From contig JAFYQH010000006.1 in NCBI GenBank assembly GCA_017547205.1, positions 41,495 through 105,494 of the forward strand: 64,000 bases of DNA. Direction: 5' to 3'. The stretch's first letter is position 1. Every line of letters begins with the position of its first letter. The notes beneath the pieces are model-generated. The model ran no database searches. It was given only the letters and a program-made list of their open reading frames with translations, and was not told where the DNA came from. This document shows positions 9,349-18,403 of the stretch, one piece after another. The position numbers and the translations under genes were made by a program. This DNA comes from Bacteroidaceae bacterium. Lineage in GTDB: Bacteria; Bacteroidota; Bacteroidia; Bacteroidales; Bacteroidaceae.

Positions 9349-11529
9349 TTACCACCACTTCATTGGGGTGTCGCTCATCTCAATGGTGAGCGTTCCGCCA
9401 CGGGCAATGTCGCTGTGCTCGATATACGGCAGGTTATGCGGCTGCCCGTTGAGTTTTATGCTCTTAATGTATATGTTGGTATCGCTGTTGTTGATAGTTT
9501 CCACAACGAACTTGCCGCCCTTGACTGTGAGTTCGGCGCGGTCGACAAGCGGCGAACCGAACCAGTAGCGTGCCCCGGCGGGCTCTACCTGGTAGAATCC
9601 CATGGCCGACATTATGTACCAGCCCGACATCTGTCCCATGTCCTCGTTGCCCGAGAGGCCGTCGAAGTCGTTGCGGTACTGTGTGGTCATTACCTCGCGT
9701 ACCCGCTTGGCTGTCTTTCCCGGCTCTCCCATCATGGTATAGAGGTAAAGGATGTGGTGGCTGGGCTCGTTGCCGTGGGCGAACTGGCCTATCATGCCCG
9801 ATATGTCGGGTGAAGGGTCACCCTCGACTGTAGACGGTGCGAGGAACAGCGAGTCGAGACGTGCCATGCATGCCTCCTTGCCGCCGAACATCTCAGCATA
9901 GTTTTCGATGTCGTGGGGCACGAGCCATGTGTACTGCCATGCATTGCCCTCGCAGTAGTCGTCGGCGCGGTGGGCCGAGAAGTAGGGGTTGAACGGCGTA
10001 TGGAACTTGCCGTTCTCGTCTACGCCGCGGATGAAGCCGCTCTCCTTGTCAAAGAAGGTGCGGTAGCTGTGGCTTCTCTTTGTGAATTCCTCGTATTCGG
10101 CCTGCTTGCCAAGGGCCTTTGCGGCATTGGCTGCTGCTGCATCGGCAATGGCATATTCCATGTCGAACGCAACGGATTCGGTGAATAGGTTGAAGGGGAT
10201 GTATCCGTACTTGTGACGGAACTCCTTGCCACGTTCCTCTACTGCTGCAGTTTTCTTTATAGCGTCAAAAGCAGCTTCACGGTCGAATCCCTCAATGCCC
10301 TTGACAATGGCATCAGCAACGACCGGTATGCCGGGGTCGCCCACCATACAGTCGGTTTCGTTGCCCCATAAGTGCCATACGGGGAGGTCACCCTGCTTGT
10401 CACATATGTCAACCATCGTAGCTACGAACTCACCGGCCTTTTCGGGCTGTATTATTGTCATCAAAGGTTGCTTTGCACGGTATGTGTCCCACAGCGAGAA
10501 ACATGTGTAGCGTGGTGTGGAGCTGTTGTAGACCTTGTCATCGGCACCGCGGTAGTCGCCGTTCACGTCGCTGAACAGCATGGGAGCTATCATGGCGTGG
10601 TACATGGCGGTGTAGAATATTGTCTTCTGTTCATTGCACTTGCTCTCTATTCTGATGCGTGAAAGCTCGTTCTCCCAGGCTGCGTCCGCTGCTTCCTGTA
10701 CTGCCGCAAAGTCCCATTCCGGTATCTCGCCAAGGGCAAGTCTGGCTCCGTCGATGCTTACGGGTGAGATGGCTACCTTAAGCATGACCTCTTCACCGGC
10801 TGCTGTGCTGAACGATGCACGGCCGTACATATTGTTCTTGCCTTTGAGTTCGAAGCTGTCGAAGGGCTTTGCGAATTCTGCCACGAAGTATATGCGCTGG
10901 TTCTTTGCCCATCCTTTGGAGTAGCGGTAGCCTACGATGCGGTTGTTGCCCTCGGCCTCCATTAACGACTCAGTGGTGGCATCCCAGCAGCCGCCGTTTT
11001 CAAGGTCTATGACAAGTGCCGCCTCCTTGGCCTCGGGGAAGGTGTAGCGGTGCAGTCCCACGCGTGCGGTAGCTGTCATCTCTGCCTTTATGCCGTAGCG
11101 CGTAAGAGGTACGCTGTAGTATCCGGGCTTGGCTATCTCTTGTGTGCGGTCGGCTATGGACCATAGTCCGCTGTCGGGTGCCTCGATGCTGCCTCTGGTA
11201 TATGTAACCTCTCCAGTCACGGGCATTACAGTCACATCGAACAGGTCGCCTATGCCGGTTCCGCTAAGGTGTGTGTGGGAGAATCCTATGACTGTCGCCT
11301 CGTCCTGGTGATAACCCGAGCACCAGTCCCACTTCTGGTTTATACTTGTAGGTCCCAACTGTACCATGCCGAACGGCACGCTTGCGCCGACGAACACGTG
11401 TCCGTGGCCGCCGCTTCCTATGAGCGGGTTGACGTAGTCGGTCAGCTTCTCCTGTTGTACTGCAGGCTGCTGTGTACATGACGCCGCGAACAGCAGCGAC
11501 AGTGCGAATATGCTTTTTGTCAGTTTCAT
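9349..11529 (-). CDS. GH92 alpha-mannosidase (lipoprotein)
   Basis: The 726-residue protein has a lipobox Cys at residue 18 (LLFAASC), so it is probably an outer-membrane or periplasmic lipoprotein. It starts the GH92 domain with DYVNPLIGSGGHGHVFVGA and has the catalytic-domain motif GNEDMGQMSGWY near the C-terminus. GH92 enzymes are Ca-dependent, inverting exo-alpha-mannosidases. The linkage (alpha-1,2, -1,3, -1,4 or -1,6) cannot be assigned by eye. It overlaps the upstream GH92 gene by 4 bases, so the two are translationally coupled. Confidence 0.93.
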   Translation of the reverse strand: MKLTKSIFALSLLFAASCTQQPAVQQEKLTDYVNPLIGSGGHGHVFVGASVPFGMVQLGPTSINQKWDWCSGYHQDEATVIGFSHTHLSGTGIGDLFDVTVMPVTGEVTYTRGSIEAPDSGLWSIADRTQEIAKPGYYSVPLTRYGIKAEMTATARVGLHRYTFPEAKEAALVIDLENGGCWDATTESLMEAEGNNRIVGYRYSKGWAKNQRIYFVAEFAKPFDSFELKGKNNMYGRASFSTAAGEEVMLKVAISPVSIDGARLALGEIPEWDFAAVQEAADAAWENELSRIRIESKCNEQKTIFYTAMYHAMIAPMLFSDVNGDYRGADDKVYNSSTPRYTCFSLWDTYRAKQPLMTIIQPEKAGEFVATMVDICDKQGDLPVWHLWGNETDCMVGDPGIPVVADAIVKGIEGFDREAAFDAIKKTAAVEERGKEFRHKYGYIPFNLFTESVAFDMEYAIADAAAANAAKALGKQAEYEEFTKRSHSYRTFFDKESGFIRGVDENGKFHTPFNPYFSAHRADDYCEGNAWQYTWLVPHDIENYAEMFGGKEACMARLDSLFLAPSTVEGDPSPDISGMIGQFAHGNEPSHHILYLYTMMGEPGKTAKRVREVMTTQYRNDFDGLSGNEDMGQMSGWYIMSAMGFYQVEPAGARYWFGSPLVDRAELTVKGGKFVVETINNSDTNIYIKSIKLNGQPHNLPYIEHSDIARGGTLTIEMSDTPMKWW

Positions 11530-13772
11530 TTCGGTTCTTTCTTTAGTGTGAGTCTTATGTTTGCGTTGTCAAGCAGTTGCTTGTGTGTCAGGCGGTAACC
11601 GCTCTTCTTGCCGTTGAGGCTTATGCCGCCGATGTAGTGGCAGTCTGCAGCCGGGCGGTCGCACTCGATGTTTATCTCGCCCTGTGGGGTGGTGATGCTT
11701 ATCTTGTCGAACACGGGTGTGGTCAAAGTGTAGTATGGCTCACCCGGGCAGTCGGGGTAGAGTCCCATCATGGAGAATACGGCCCATGCCGACATTGTAC
11801 CGGTGTCGTCGTTGCCCGGAATGCCGTCGGGGGTGTTTCTGTAGTGGTTGTCAAGAATCTTCTTTACCTCCTTCTGTGTACGCCATTCCTCGCCCTTGAA
11901 GCGACTGAACAGATAGGCGTATACGATGTCTGGCTCGTTGGCCGGGTCGTAATGGCCGTTGTCGAACACGCCTTGCAGGCTGTTGATGAAGCCGCGTTTG
12001 CCGCCCATGAGTTTGGTGAGTCCCTGCAGGTCATGCGGAACGGCGAACGTGTAGCACCATGCCGATGCCTCGTGGAATCCAGGCACGTTCTCGAAGTTCT
12101 TTCCTGTTGCCGGGTCAAAGTCACCGAGGAACTTGCCTTCCTTCGTAAGCGGGCGCAGCGTGCCATGCTCTTTGCAGAAGTAGCGGCGGTAGCTCTGCGA
12201 ACGTTTGAGAAATTCCTTTGCACGGGCCTTGTCGCCAAGCGAGTCGGCGAGCTGTGCAATGGCATAGTCGGCCGAGCTGTATTCGAGTGCATGGGATACT
12301 GAGTTGTCGCCCGAAAGGTCGCTCGAGAAGAACCACAAGGGTATGTAGCCATCTTTTAGATAGGGGTCAATGTCGGGGCGTATCGGGTTGTTAGCTCCCT
12401 CTGTGGTTGCTGACTTTAGCATAGCCTCGTATGCGGTCTTTATGTCGAAGTCGCGCAGTCCCTTAATCCAGCTGTCGGCAAGCACTATGGCTGCCGGGTC
12501 TCCTTCCATTGTGAATGTCTCACGGCCGAACAGCTCCCAACGCGGCAGCCATCCCCAGTCCTCGTACATTCCTACCATGGTGCGCAGCATGTCGGTCTGG
12601 CGTTCGGGGTACACAAGTGTCAGCAGCTGGTGAAGGTTGCGGTATGTGTCCCAGAGCGAGAATACGGTATAGCGTGTGTAGTCACTCTTGCCGATGGTAC
12701 CGTTCTCCATCTTCGGGTACTCGCCGTTGACATCGCTTATGGTGCTTGGGTGTATGAGCGCATGGTAAAGGGCTGTGTAGAATATCGTCTGCTGGTCTTT
12801 TGTGCCGCCCTCTACGCGTATACGTCCGAGGTCTTCGTTCCAACGCTCTGTAGCCTGTGCATGCAGCTGGTCGAAATCTTTGCCTGCCTGTTCGGCATCG
12901 AGGTTGGTGCGCGCATTCTCCACCGATACGAACGATACGCCCATCTGTACGGTTATCTGCTCGCCCTCGGCAAGGTTGTCGTAGCAGAAACGGTAGCCTA
13001 TGTTGTCGCCGGCAATCTCCTTGTAGTAACGGTCGTACAGCTTGTATGTACCGTCATCGGGGGTCCACTCGGCCTCTACACCAGTGAGCAGCGGCTGGAA
13101 TTTCCATGCTCCCTCGCTTGTGGGGGCTTTTGATACGCGCATGACGAAATAGATGGGGAATACAGCTTGTGTGGTGTAGCAGAATGTACCCAGCAGCTTG
13201 AATCCCTCGATTTCGGTATCGCTCACTCGGCGTACCATCGCACCGCTTTCGTTTGTCAGTCCCTGTCCAAGGTTCAGGATGATGTTTCCTTTGCCTGCAG
13301 GGAATGTGAAGCGTTCGCACGATGTGCGTGTGGTGGCTGTTACCTCGGTCTTTATTCTGTATTTGGTGAGCTTGTTGCTGTAGTAGCCCGGTGATGCCTT
13401 TTCGTCAGTGTACTCCGTTCCGTAGTTGAAGTAGTTGACATCAAGTTCTCCGGCTGTCGGCATAACAAGAAGCGACGACGCGTCGGGGCAACCGACACCG
13501 CTCAATGCTACATGTACATATCCGGTGAAGAACTTGTTGTTGTATTCGTATGGAGTGGACCACCAGCGGCTGTCCTTGTCGAATACATTGAGGTCCGATC
13601 CCATGACATTGAAAGGAACTACTGACATCATGCCGTTCGGCGTCACGGCTCCGGGGTTGGTGGTGCCGAAGTTTGTGGTGCCGATGAAGGGGTTTACAAG
13701 GTCTGCCGGTTTCTGGGCATTGATGCCGAATATTACCGACAATGCTATGATGAATGCTTGAATCCTTTTCAT
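11526..13772 (-). CDS. GH92 alpha-mannosidase (secreted)
   Basis: The 748-residue protein has a Sec signal ending near INAQ and no lipobox, so it is probably periplasmic. It shows the GH92 start DLVNPFIGTTNFGTTNPGA and the family motif GNDDTGTMSAWAVFSMMG. Sequence differences from the neighbouring GH92 around the active site (SGVGCPDAS against SGTGIGDLFD) suggest a different linkage preference, an inference only. It ends 4 bases inside the next GH92 gene and begins 5 bases after the ROK kinase gene. Confidence 0.93.
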   Translation of the reverse strand: MKRIQAFIIALSVIFGINAQKPADLVNPFIGTTNFGTTNPGAVTPNGMMSVVPFNVMGSDLNVFDKDSRWWSTPYEYNNKFFTGYVHVALSGVGCPDASSLLVMPTAGELDVNYFNYGTEYTDEKASPGYYSNKLTKYRIKTEVTATTRTSCERFTFPAGKGNIILNLGQGLTNESGAMVRRVSDTEIEGFKLLGTFCYTTQAVFPIYFVMRVSKAPTSEGAWKFQPLLTGVEAEWTPDDGTYKLYDRYYKEIAGDNIGYRFCYDNLAEGEQITVQMGVSFVSVENARTNLDAEQAGKDFDQLHAQATERWNEDLGRIRVEGGTKDQQTIFYTALYHALIHPSTISDVNGEYPKMENGTIGKSDYTRYTVFSLWDTYRNLHQLLTLVYPERQTDMLRTMVGMYEDWGWLPRWELFGRETFTMEGDPAAIVLADSWIKGLRDFDIKTAYEAMLKSATTEGANNPIRPDIDPYLKDGYIPLWFFSSDLSGDNSVSHALEYSSADYAIAQLADSLGDKARAKEFLKRSQSYRRYFCKEHGTLRPLTKEGKFLGDFDPATGKNFENVPGFHEASAWCYTFAVPHDLQGLTKLMGGKRGFINSLQGVFDNGHYDPANEPDIVYAYLFSRFKGEEWRTQKEVKKILDNHYRNTPDGIPGNDDTGTMSAWAVFSMMGLYPDCPGEPYYTLTTPVFDKISITTPQGEINIECDRPAADCHYIGGISLNGKKSGYRLTHKQLLDNANIRLTLKKEPK

Positions 13773-13777
13773 GCCAG

Positions 13778-14878
13778 TTACTTTTTGTCGAGTTCGCTGA
13801 GTGCGAAAGCGTATGCGCCAACCGACACGGCCTTGCTTGCACCGAGCTTTGAGATGGCGATGCCGATGCGCTTCTGGCTGTCATAGTCGACATATCTCTC
13901 CTCGCCGTATACCTTAACTTTCTTTACTTCTCCCTTTGCAAAAAGCTCGAATTCTGCGGGGTTTTCCAGGTCATATACCTTCATCTGTACAAGGTTGACC
14001 TCGTCTCCGGTGAGGGTATGCAACTTTGAACGCATCTCTTCGAGCAGTGCAGGCATTATCCATCGGCTCGCGGCCGATACTCCGCCGCCGATTACTACAA
14101 GCCCGTCTATGATTGTAACGGCCGTTGAAATGGCTGCACCTGCAATGCGTCCGAGTGTGGCGAATGCCTCCTTAGCTGCTTCCATGTTGCCCTCGCGTGT
14201 GCCGTCTGCAATCTCGCAGATATCCTTCGGGGTCAGTCCATGGTCGGGGTTACCGCTCTTCTCGCCATATACACGCTTCACGGCACGTATGGCAACTCCG
14301 TCCTCTACGATAATCCCGGGCATCTCCTTGTGGCGCAGGCAGAATGTCTCCACGCATGAGTTGTCACCGCGGTTCAGGCGGTTGTCGATAACGACTCCGA
14401 TGCCGAATCCTGTACCCAATGTGTAGCCTATGAGGTTCTTGTACTGCTTGTTTGAACCAAGTTCCTTCAGGCGGCTGTTTATCTCGGGCAGTACTCCGCA
14501 AAGAGCCTCACCGTATGCGAAAAGGTCTCCGTCGTTGTTTATGAATACGGGTACCCCGAACTGCTTTTCAAGGAATGCACCAAGGGCAACACCTTCGCGG
14601 AACGAGGGGAAGTTGGGCAGGTAGCCTCCTATTATGCCGTTGGGGTAGTCGGCCGGGCCGGGGAAGGCGAAACTAATGGCAACTGGTTTCTCCTCAAGCT
14701 GGTCGAATACCTGTCTGAATCCGTTTACCATGTTCTGCAGACACAGGTCAAGGTCGTGCGACTGTGCCGGTACCGAAACAGGGTCGATTATGAACTCTCC
14801 GGCCTTCATTGCGCCGAATACGAAATTTGTGCCACCAGCGTCGAGTGTGGCTACAATGCGGTTGTCATTCTTGTACAT
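13778..14878 (-). CDS. ROK family sugar kinase
   Basis: The 366-residue cytoplasmic protein begins with the phosphate-binding motif ATLDAGGTNFVFGAM. It has FINNDGDLFAYGE with the catalytic Asp, GYTLGTGFGIGVVID, and the second ATP motif DGLVVIGGGVSAASR. The usual ROK zinc motif (CxCGxxGCxE) is absent; the equivalent region reads CVETFCLRHKEMPG. It probably phosphorylates a hexose. Its place in a mannoside operon makes mannose or glucose the best guesses, but the substrate is not proven. It is 13 bases after the GH5 gene and 5 bases before GH92. Confidence 0.85.
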   Translation of the reverse strand: MYKNDNRIVATLDAGGTNFVFGAMKAGEFIIDPVSVPAQSHDLDLCLQNMVNGFRQVFDQLEEKPVAISFAFPGPADYPNGIIGGYLPNFPSFREGVALGAFLEKQFGVPVFINNDGDLFAYGEALCGVLPEINSRLKELGSNKQYKNLIGYTLGTGFGIGVVIDNRLNRGDNSCVETFCLRHKEMPGIIVEDGVAIRAVKRVYGEKSGNPDHGLTPKDICEIADGTREGNMEAAKEAFATLGRIAGAAISTAVTIIDGLVVIGGGVSAASRWIMPALLEEMRSKLHTLTGDEVNLVQMKVYDLENPAEFELFAKGEVKKVKVYGEERYVDYDSQKRIGIAISKLGASKAVSVGAYAFALSELDKK

Positions 14879-14891
14879 GGTTATAAATCGT

Positions 14892-16214
14892 TTATTTGAG
14901 TTTCTGGGAATATTCCTTTATAATGTCGATTGTTGTGGTGTCGTTGTCGAATACAGAGTACCATCCCTGCGGCTCGTGTGGCGGGTCGCACAGGTAGTCA
15001 TCTCCCGGCTGCCATACGAGGTCGCGCGGACGTCCGCTGCCGCCCCATCCCCAGAAATTGCATCCTGCAAGGGGAAGTCCCTCTTTTGCACTTTCCGCAA
15101 CTCTGTCAAAGATATAGCGGTAGAATTTGTCACGGCTGTCGGTGGGTATGCCTGTACCCGACTCGTTGCCTTTGCGCGAATAGCCGAACTCCTCGATAAC
15201 CAGCGGCTTGCCGAGTTTCCTGGCAAGGGTTATATGCTCATCGATGTATTTACCGCTCTCTATGCGGGCGTTGTCGATGCCGCTGTCGGGGTTCGAACGT
15301 GGAGCCCATCCCCAATTGACGGGCCATATATGTATGGTTATGTAGTCGATGTTATTGTCGGCATGGATTCTTTCGCACAGTTCCATGTCAACTTCGCAGC
15401 CGATATATCCTTCGCTACCCGTGGAGACAAGGTGGTTGGGGTCGAGACGTTTTATCAATGCTGCGGCCTCTCCTATCCATTTTGCGAAAGTCTCCTTATT
15501 CTCCTTGGCGAACGGCCGCGGCTCGTTGCATAGCTGCCATGCCATAATTGCCGGCTCATCTTTGTAATGACGACCTGTAATGCTGTTCTTGCGTGAGACA
15601 ATCTGCTCTACATAACTGTAGTACATCTTCAGGGCTTTGGGCTCGCGCGCGAAGTTGGCGCAGTAGTCGACGTATCTGCCATAGCCTCCGTCCTCGTTCG
15701 TGTTGGGCGAGTCGCCGTATCCGCACTCCTTGAGATAGAATCCGAAACCGCCGCTCCAGTCCCATGCATTGTTAAGGTATATGACAGCGTCCATGCCGCG
15801 TTTCTCCAATTCGGCAATCGCGAAGTCAAGTCCTTGCAGTATGGTGTCGTTGAGCACGCCCGGAGCACTCTGTAGATAGGGCTTTGCCGGGTTGGCTAGG
15901 TCGCTGCCGGCATCGGGGCCCGATAGTATCCTTATGTTGGTTATACCAATGCTCTTCAACTGGTCGAGTTCGCTGCAGAACCGTTCCCTGTTGCCACCCT
16001 CGCCTTCCGAAGCAAGGACTGATGCGTACCACATGTTGGTACCGATGTAACGGTAAGGGTTGCCGTTCTTGATGAATCCGGTTCCTCCCGCTTTGATTAC
16101 GTTTGTAATCTCCGTGTTGTCTATGTCCACCCTGTTGCGCTCCTGACAACTGTTGCATGCCCCCATTAGTATTCCGGCTATGGTTATCAGGCTTGCCGTT
16201 ATTATGCTTTTCAT
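14892..16214 (-). CDS. GH5 (GH5_7-like) endo-beta-1,4-mannanase, lipoprotein
   Basis: The 440-residue protein has a lipobox Cys at residue 20 (GILMGAC). The catalytic domain starts FIKNGNPYRYIGTNMWY, as in bacterial beta-mannanases. The acid/base lies in AWQLCNEPRP (Glu231) and the nucleophile in LVIEEFGYSRKG (Glu341/342). It would cut internal beta-1,4-mannosyl bonds of mannan at the cell surface or in the periplasm. It is the first gene of the GH5-ROK-GH92-GH92 operon, with a TATCTTCG element upstream. Family GH5 is sure; subfamily 7 is likely. Confidence 0.88.
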   Translation of the reverse strand: MKSIITASLITIAGILMGACNSCQERNRVDIDNTEITNVIKAGGTGFIKNGNPYRYIGTNMWYASVLASEGEGGNRERFCSELDQLKSIGITNIRILSGPDAGSDLANPAKPYLQSAPGVLNDTILQGLDFAIAELEKRGMDAVIYLNNAWDWSGGFGFYLKECGYGDSPNTNEDGGYGRYVDYCANFAREPKALKMYYSYVEQIVSRKNSITGRHYKDEPAIMAWQLCNEPRPFAKENKETFAKWIGEAAALIKRLDPNHLVSTGSEGYIGCEVDMELCERIHADNNIDYITIHIWPVNWGWAPRSNPDSGIDNARIESGKYIDEHITLARKLGKPLVIEEFGYSRKGNESGTGIPTDSRDKFYRYIFDRVAESAKEGLPLAGCNFWGWGGSGRPRDLVWQPGDDYLCDPPHEPQGWYSVFDNDTTTIDIIKEYSQKLK

Positions 16215-16244
16215 TACAATTTACTATTGTTGATGGTTATTCTG

Positions 16245-16252
16245 CGAAGATA
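16245..16252 (-). promoter_or_regulatory. Probable -7 element for the GH5-ROK-GH92 operon
   Basis: Minus-strand TATCTTCG (16252-16245), 30 bases before the GH5 start. No clean TTTG sits 20 bases upstream. The spacing to the ATG resembles that of the upp promoter. Confidence 0.5.
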
Positions 16253-16378
16253 GCAATTTGCTCTAAAGAAAAGAATTTTTATGCACCTTTTTCTTGTATC
16301 TGCAAAGCTCTTTTTCAATTTATAATGTAGGGATGCTCATTTTTTATGGATTGTTGCATGCTTTTTGGGAACAATTTA

Positions 16379-16386
16379 TATCTTTG
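16379..16386 (+). promoter_or_regulatory. Probable -7 element for etfB
   Basis: TATCTTTG at 16379-16386 is an exact TAnnTTTG match, with a partial -33 (GTTG, 16353-16356). It implies a leader of about 110 bases before etfB in which no known riboswitch was recognised. Confidence 0.6.
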
Positions 16387-16506
16387 CACTTTTAGTGTGG
16401 GAATAAATCATGCTTGCCTGGTGGCATGGCTTAACCCATATGCTTTATCCGTTTGCGCAAGTTCTCGTCAAGATTGCATTGCTGCAAATAAAGTTGAATT
16501 AGGATT

Positions 16507-17379
16507 ATGGAACTGAATATTATAGTTTTGGTAAAACAGGTACCCGACACTCGCAATGTGGGTGGTCAGGCCATGAATGCCGACGGAACGATAAATCGTG
16601 CTGCATTGCCGGCCGTGTTCAATCCCGAGGACCTGAATGCCTTGGAGCAGGCTTTGCTGCTAAAGGACAAGAATCCTGGCAGTAGAGTAGTTGTGCTTAC
16701 AATGGGTCCAGGACGTGCTGCTGATATCCTGCGTGAGGCTCTTTATCGTGGTGCCGATGAGGCGATACTTCTTACCGATCGTGCATTTGCAGGTGCCGAT
16801 ACATTGGCTACTTCCTATGCTCTTTCGATGGCAGTACGCAGGATTGGCTGCTTCGATATAGTGCTGTGCGGTCGTCAGGCTATTGACGGTGATACAGCCC
16901 AGGTGGGTCCCCAGGTCGCGCAGATGCTTGGTGTACCACAGGTTACGTGTGTACGCAATATCGTATCGCTCGACAATTCATTTGCTGTGGCCGAGAGGTC
17001 CATTGAAAATGGTGTAGAAGTTGTCAAGGCTCCTCTCCCGCTTCTGGTTACAGTCGAAGGAACGGCTGCTTCATGCCGTCCGCGCAATGCTTATCGCATG
17101 TTGCGTTTCCATAGAGCGGCTACTCCTACGGAGCTGTCGGCCGACGGGTTCAGGTATACTGAGCAGTTGCAGGCCGATGAGGCTCTCTGTATCAAGGAAT
17201 GGAACTTGCAGGATATAGCTGGAGATGCATCACGTTGTGGCCTCTCCGGTTCTCCGACTAAAGTAAGGAATGTTGAAAACATTGTGTTCAAGGTGAAGGA
17301 GAGCAAGAGGTATACAGCTGCAGACGGAGATCTCAAGGCTCTTGTGGCAGAACTCCTTGATAACCATACAATAGGATAA
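16507..17379 (+). CDS. etfB: Electron transfer flavoprotein beta subunit
   Basis: The 290-residue protein begins ELNIIVLVKQVPDTRN, the family N-terminus. It has the signature region ADTLATSYALSMAVR and the domain FDIVLCGRQAIDGDTAQVGPQ, which binds AMP (or FAD in bifurcating forms). It pairs with EtfA (next gene, 4 bases away) to accept electrons from acyl-CoA dehydrogenase. The etfB-etfA-acyl-CoA dehydrogenase arrangement is typical of Bacteroidales. Confidence 0.95.
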   Translation: MELNIIVLVKQVPDTRNVGGQAMNADGTINRAALPAVFNPEDLNALEQALLLKDKNPGSRVVVLTMGPGRAADILREALYRGADEAILLTDRAFAGADTLATSYALSMAVRRIGCFDIVLCGRQAIDGDTAQVGPQVAQMLGVPQVTCVRNIVSLDNSFAVAERSIENGVEVVKAPLPLLVTVEGTAASCRPRNAYRMLRFHRAATPTELSADGFRYTEQLQADEALCIKEWNLQDIAGDASRCGLSGSPTKVRNVENIVFKVKESKRYTAADGDLKALVAELLDNHTIG

Positions 17380-17383
17380 TATT

Positions 17384-18403
17384 ATGAACAATATATTGGT
17401 TTACTGCGAAATGGACGGGACAAGGGTGGCTACGGTCAGCCTTGAACTTTTGAGCGAAGGCCGTCGTCTGGCTGATAGGCTCGGCGTTGAACTTGAAGCG
17501 GTTGCTGCTGGGCATGAACTTTCTTCTGTTCCGGGACAGGTGTTCAGGTATGGAGTAGACAAGCTGCATCTTTTCGATGATGTGCGCCTTGCGAGATATA
17601 CCACATTGCCGCAGACCTCGCTTCTGTGCAAACTTGTAAAGGATAACGCTTATCAGATATTCCTGCTCGGAGCGACAGTGACAGGTCGTGACCTGGCACC
17701 GCGTATAACGGCGGAGCTCCATTGTGGGCTTACGGCCGACTGCACTTCGTTGGAAATAGGTTCTTACGAGGACAAGAGGAGTGGGGCAATTATTGATAAC
17801 CTTCTCTATCAAGTACGTCCGGCCTTTGGCGGGAATATAGTGGCTACGATAGTGAATCCATACAACAGGCCGCAGATGGCTACTGTGCGAGAGGGAGTGA
17901 TGCCTCTGCGCGTGGTCAAGGATGATGATTATGTAGGGATTGTCATTGCGCATTCTGTCGCTGATTATGTTTCCGATGCCGATTTCGTGGTGGAGGTTCT
18001 GGAACGCCATGTGAAGCCTGCCGCCAACAATCTAAGGAACGCCCCTCTGGTGGTGGCCGGCGGGTATGGTATGGGCAGCAAAGAGAATTTTGATATGCTT
18101 TTCGAACTTGCCCGTCTGTTGCATGGCGAGGTTGGTGCTACCCGTGCGGCGATAGATGCCGGTTTTACTACCCATGACCGCCAGATAGGATCTACAGGTC
18201 TTACCGTACGTCCCAAAGTCTATTTCGCATGTGGAATATCGGGCCAGGTGCAGCATGTCTCGGGCATGCAGGAGAGCGGAATCATAATATCCATAAACAG
18301 TGATCCCGACGCGCCCATAAACGCTATTGCCGATTATGTCGTGACAGGAAAGGCGGAGGAGATAATTCCGAAACTAATAACATTTTATCAGCAGAAACAA
18401 TGA
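17384..18403 (+). CDS. etfA: Electron transfer flavoprotein alpha subunit
   Basis: The 339-residue protein has the C-terminal FAD-binding domain of EtfA: APLVVAGGYGMGSKENFD, RQIGSTGLTVRPKVYFACG, ISGQVQHVSGM and INSDPDAPINAIADYVV. It forms the heterodimer with EtfB and carries the shuttling FAD. The reading frame overlaps the acyl-CoA dehydrogenase start by 4 bases, showing coupled translation. Confidence 0.95.
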   Translation: MNNILVYCEMDGTRVATVSLELLSEGRRLADRLGVELEAVAAGHELSSVPGQVFRYGVDKLHLFDDVRLARYTTLPQTSLLCKLVKDNAYQIFLLGATVTGRDLAPRITAELHCGLTADCTSLEIGSYEDKRSGAIIDNLLYQVRPAFGGNIVATIVNPYNRPQMATVREGVMPLRVVKDDDYVGIVIAHSVADYVSDADFVVEVLERHVKPAANNLRNAPLVVAGGYGMGSKENFDMLFELARLLHGEVGATRAAIDAGFTTHDRQIGSTGLTVRPKVYFACGISGQVQHVSGMQESGIIISINSDPDAPINAIADYVVTGKAEEIIPKLITFYQQKQ

